From Thermoplasmata archaeon (GTDB taxonomy: Archaea > Thermoplasmatota > Thermoplasmata > UBA184), in contig JASHUP010000155.1 in NCBI GenBank assembly GCA_030039915.1, positions 1 to 8,888 of the forward strand: DNA of 8,888 nt, read 5' to 3'. The position numbers and the translations under genes were made by a program. Of this stretch, positions 6,901-8,888 are shown one piece after another; the first letter of the stretch is position 1, and every line of letters starts with the position of its first letter. Below the pieces are notes generated by a model. It did not search any database and had not been told where the DNA came from. It saw only the letters and a list, made by a program, of their open reading frames with translations.

Positions 6901-8387
6901 GTGCGCGCCTCGGTGAGGTCTCGGTCGGCGTCCGGTGAGAGGAACTGGTGCTCCCGGGCGTAATCGCGTGCCTTGTCGAGGCTCGCCCACCGCTGGGCGA
7001 AGAACTGGAGTGCCTCGCGGCCGAGGTGAGCGACAGTTTCCTTGAGAAGCTCTCGAGCGGGCGTGACTTCGGCTCGATCGAGCAGGGCCCGGACGCGGGT
7101 CAGCGCCGGGTCGAACGGTTCGACGGAGAATCCGGTTTTCTTGAACCGCTCTTCCATCTCCTCGAGCGCCGCGAGTTCGTCCCGCGCCGTGTCGAGCTCC
7201 TCGGTGAGGCGGCTCACCTTATCGAGGGCCTCTTGGCTGGCCGCAAACGCCTCGGAGTAGATTTTGAGGCGAAGCGCTTCCCGCGCCCGGTTCATCGCAG
7301 CAAACACCTCGCTCGGGTCTCGGCCCATACGGCGAGCGTCGGAGATCCGCGGTCGCGCCTCGTCGAGCAGGCCCGCCACGACGGTGACGATGGGCTCCTC
7401 GGCCGCACGACGAGCCTCGAGAAAGATGGGACCGATCTCGAGGGGTGAGGAAGTGCGGATGCGGCTGAGGGCGTCGTCCACGGCCAACCGGGCCGCGGTC
7501 GGGTCGACGCCGTACTCCGCCGTGGAAACGAGCGAGGTGCGAAGGGCCTCCAGGATCTGGACGCAGCGTTCTCGCAGAGCTTCGCCGACCTCCTGGATCG
7601 CCGCTTCCGTCGCGGGAACGACCTCGGGCCACCGGTCGGGAGTCGCGTCCTGTCCCGCGTCGAGGGCGGCCTCGAGCCGGGACGCAGGGGCCCCGAACTC
7701 TTTGGCCGCGGAGAGGAGTCGGGTCGCATCGTCCCGAACCTTCTGGCGTCGCACCGCCGACTCGGGAAGTCCGGTTCGCAAAAGCCGATCCGCTCCCTCG
7801 AACGCCTCCGCGAGCCGGTCCTCCTTCGCCGGCAGAAGGGCCTCGTCGAGACGCTTTTCGAATTCCGAGAGCCTCGGCCCCGAGAGGCCCGCCCAAGTCG
7901 CGACCGCGAGCGCGCGCACTCGGACCTCGTTGACGTGGGCCATCTCGCTCGTGTGGAGCGCCTCTTCGACGGCCGCGAGTCGGGTCACGGTGGACGACCA
8001 GGTCTCCCCGTCGGGCGGGTGGGCAAGTGCCTCGAGCTCGTTCGAAATCTCCGGGGGCACGACCAGACCGAGACCCGAAAAGCGTCGAACCGACTCCGCC
8101 GTTCGCGAGCGACGTTCTTGAATCGTTTGAGGGACGGTCTTCGAGAGGTACTCGGTCATCGCCTTCGCTTGACTCTCGACGGCGTTCCAGTCGGCGCGAC
8201 GAGCGAGCTCGCGAAGAGCGGCTTGGCGTTCCAGTACCTCGGGAGGAGTGATCCCGAGCTGCTCGAGCCGGGCCACCTGCTCATCGATCTCCTTGAGCGT
8301 CGCCTCCGCGGCCTGACGCTGTTTCTTCAGCGCCTCGGCCTTTTCCTGCAGGATCCGGGTGAGCCGGGACGACGATACGGTTCCCAA
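3906..8387 (-). CDS. Giant alpha-helical repeat / coiled-coil protein
   Basis: 1493 residues, rich in Ala, Glu, Arg and Leu. No signal peptide or transmembrane segment is visible and I see a single cysteine (RERCVQI), so it is probably a cytoplasmic rod or scaffold. Residues 1-50 look like a coiled coil (LQEKAEALKKQRQAAEATLK). Most of the rest is a succession of degenerate helical-hairpin units with the signature 'G-hydrophobic-D-x-P...ARxAL..G.Y..A..LA', loosely TPR-like; the last unit is residues 1411-1462 (VDTTEARALLNESLRLRETD, then YAAALEKARLALRKL). The C-terminus is an Ala/Pro linker ending NPFWPFRRPPSEP, possibly a docking peptide. No ATPase or nucleotide-binding motif is seen, which argues against an SMC/Rad50 protein. 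The start is TTG at 8387; no in-frame ATG or GTG lies upstream within 100 nt, although the frame stays open. The exact function is unknown. Confidence 0.8.
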   Translation of the reverse strand: MGTVSSSRLTRILQEKAEALKKQRQAAEATLKEIDEQVARLEQLGITPPEVLERQAALRELARRADWNAVESQAKAMTEYLSKTVPQTIQERRSRTAESVRRFSGLGLVVPPEISNELEALAHPPDGETWSSTVTRLAAVEEALHTSEMAHVNEVRVRALAVATWAGLSGPRLSEFEKRLDEALLPAKEDRLAEAFEGADRLLRTGLPESAVRRQKVRDDATRLLSAAKEFGAPASRLEAALDAGQDATPDRWPEVVPATEAAIQEVGEALRERCVQILEALRTSLVSTAEYGVDPTAARLAVDDALSRIRTSSPLEIGPIFLEARRAAEEPIVTVVAGLLDEARPRISDARRMGRDPSEVFAAMNRAREALRLKIYSEAFAASQEALDKVSRLTEELDTARDELAALEEMEERFKKTGFSVEPFDPALTRVRALLDRAEVTPARELLKETVAHLGREALQFFAQRWASLDKARDYAREHQFLSPDADRDLTEARTLLDKGELAEAAERIGRSEAELRRAAGPYVARRVEEMEQGLADIPDEDLVAPVRRLLADADVTLRVKQDLMGSVDSLRRAEREFGAVVAAHASALVEILETERGVLEAMGGPSDEIQRQIDEVQQIFNMGDFVKASRASQEIRTRAQQQQLLRSEEAVSHAKLSLVELETMGFELTKFRGQLDEAQTAARSGRFADAYRLATRLEESALRARAAGQAILEAIARAQETLGHLREAGLDPNPFYEPLRNARLAFQSLDFDGARAILDEIEGKLGAEGARVETGRLLGEVEHLVEDGRRLSLPMEPFQSRWEQLRTEQATAPPDATRTGARLLHEELIAVLRPVLDENLRSLERDLDIARAAGVELDKILLPLGEARRRIALPVPIGAAALLDAARAEFVSTRGFVEHAERIAKRAREALAEADLLHVHTPSLREQMERVEKLLSERQFARVVELGGPLERELIQATYQHVSKTLAGFQATVTRLRKEGIDTSLAENLLHRARMALDEGRPVEALQLAGKSEGELERADLQRRIAEGSIAAAESSITRSISEGVVSPVASEELAAARLAFQGHEYPPVLEHALLASDALGVAREGHRRARDAIASAERQLREATEVAAETAPASLKLTQARHHLDSGLYPDATRSAREATEEARWAIERLFAGPLGELRRQLESTRREGLGAEVDPIEAILTEAEAALRAREWARVREAIGRGEAASVRIIEAVVEGRWREVEAEYARSSDVPPTELDRRSEVRSQITAMRSRHDYGAALALMRSELDLGRRRRREEIERQMSEFKDRLWVGERLALDTTPVMQTFSEARVALDAGRPEEAEALLARASSALEPAVRDPFLRRLRDLQTEVNFAQEGLHVRVGPTRDRLQEVEKLEHSGQLLDAARLLLKVEEELNLRKSLHRELTNLHYLIDAALTKAHELRVDTTEARALLNESLRLRETDYAAALEKARLALRKLQGEGVGPSEATAPAPAPVANPFWPFRRPPSEP

Positions 8388-8416
8388 TCCGCCCGGACCG
8401 GTCGTGCGACCACCCC

Positions 8417-8470
8417 CTAAACTGAGCCGACCCGACAGTGGCTTGCGCGCGCCTCGGGCATCCGTTTCAT
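8417..8470 (-). other. Possible short leader ORF before the giant gene
   Basis: Between the TATA box and the TTG start lies ATG-to-TAG, 17 codons (MKRMPEARASHCRVGSV). An internal ATG at 8461 would sit at the predicted transcript start, giving a leaderless 14-codon peptide. The TAG abuts the purine-rich AGGGGGTGG at 8419-8411, which is too far (about 24 nt) from the TTG to be a standard ribosome-binding site. It may be coincidental; an ORF this short carries little statistical weight. Confidence 0.2.
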
Positions 8471-8481
8471 GCCCGGTCCCC

Positions 8482-8490
8482 TTTATTAAT
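8482..8490 (-). promoter_or_regulatory. TATA box upstream of the giant helical gene
   Basis: ATTAATAAA on the minus strand is the most AT-rich element in the 150-nt gap between the aIF5A stop and the TTG at 8387. It predicts a transcript start near 8460 and so a 5' leader of about 70 nt, long for this genome, where other starts look nearly leaderless. An inverted repeat GGTCG-TG-CGACC (8400-8411) lies in that leader and could be an operator or RNA hairpin. Confidence 0.5.
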
Positions 8491-8537
8491 GAAGCGAGGA
8501 ACCAGCGACTCTCCTCGGCGAGCCCGGTGGGGTCGCT

Positions 8538-8888
8538 CTAGGTTCGCGTGATCCGCCGTTTGCCCATCGCGTCGAGGTACTGGACCTCGGACCCGGGCGA
8601 CACCGCGGCCTTCGTATCCGCGTCGAGCGGGAGGCTGAACGTCTCGTACGTTTCGAGGTCCATCAACTGAACCTCGGCCTCCGTCATCGAGAGGACCTGG
8701 GCCTGTCGCTTCCCGATCAGCGGAACCTGCACCTTGTGCTTCACGGGGAAGACGACGCTTCGCTTCGACCCGTCGAACAGCCCAACCGCGTCGATCCGGG
8801 CCTTCGCCTCTCCGTGCTTTCCCGGTTTCGAAGTCTGGATGCTGAGAATCCGGCAGGGCTCCTCGTCGATGAGCATGTAGCGGCCCTC
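8538..8888 (-). CDS. Translation factor aIF5A (5' end beyond window)
   Basis: 116 residues are visible and the frame is open to the right edge, reading [17 protein letters not shown]. In this family the EGRY(V/M)LIDxEPCRI segment is internal, so the methionine at 8876 is not the start and about a dozen N-terminal residues lie outside. The hypusination loop [11 protein letters not shown] is intact, with the modified lysine at 8817-8819; deoxyhypusine synthase acts on this residue. The second, OB-fold domain is complete: [20 protein letters not shown], then the C-terminal LDAMGKRRI. The protein binds the ribosome E site and helps elongation through difficult peptide bonds such as proline runs, and termination. 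Nothing appears truncated at the 3' end, and the TAG at 8538 gives the normal family length. No clear T-rich terminator follows before the next promoter. Confidence 0.96.
   Translation of the reverse strand, partial: EGRYMLIDEEPCRILSIQTSKPGKHGEAKARIDAVGLFDGSKRSVVFPVKHKVQVPLIGKRQAQVLSMTEAEVQLMDLETYETFSLPLDADTKAAVSPGSEVQYLDAMGKRRITRT

Noticed and set aside
8535..8876. Complete aIF5A starting at the ATG at 8876
   Set aside because: The frame stays open to the edge and reads EGRY before this Met, matching an internal segment of the family, so the gene is truncated by the window.

Overview
The window looks like a GC-rich euryarchaeal chromosome segment, most probably from the Thermoplasmata/Thermoplasmatota side (inference). 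The archaeal assignment rests on four things: an aIF5A gene with an intact hypusine loop; a tRNA-Glu gene that only folds if an archaeal-type intron is removed from its T-loop; an ArnR1-like winged-helix regulator; and TATA-like boxes about 26 nt upstream of starts, without clear Shine-Dalgarno sites. The Thermoplasmata placement leans on the secreted protein built from PKD/Ig-like repeats and on the high GC, and is less certain.

Layout. 1-1398 (minus) is the N-terminal 466 codons of a secreted, Cys-paired, tandem-repeat surface protein that runs off the left edge. 1550-2245 (minus) is a winged-helix transcription regulator with a long basic tail, followed by a T-rich terminator. 2246-2652 has no convincing protein gene. 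It holds a Z-DNA-prone alternating CG/TG tract and a good plus-strand TATA box placed to start a compact three-way-junction RNA at about 2374. 2653-3045 (plus) is an unrecognised 130-residue basic protein. It converges, with a 2-nt gap, on tRNA-Glu(CTC) at 3048-3149 (minus), whose T-loop is interrupted by a 29-nt intron that is mostly one perfect palindrome. 3150-3437 holds only the tRNA promoter and GC-rich inverted repeats. 3438-3902 (plus) is an unrecognised 154-residue protein whose stop is 3 nt from the stop of the opposing gene.

3906-8387 (minus) is the dominant gene: a cytoplasmic protein of 1493 residues, almost all alpha-helical, made of many degenerate helical-hairpin units. It begins at an unusual TTG, and a TATA box lies about 100 nt upstream. 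Upstream of it, 8538-8888 (minus) is aIF5A, missing its first dozen or so codons at the right edge.

The genes do not form an obvious pathway or defence system. aIF5A and tRNA-Glu are translation housekeeping genes; the others are a surface protein, a regulator, two orphans and a large scaffold-like protein. The most unusual items are the tRNA T-loop intron, the candidate structured RNA, and the giant helical-repeat protein with its possible short leader ORF.
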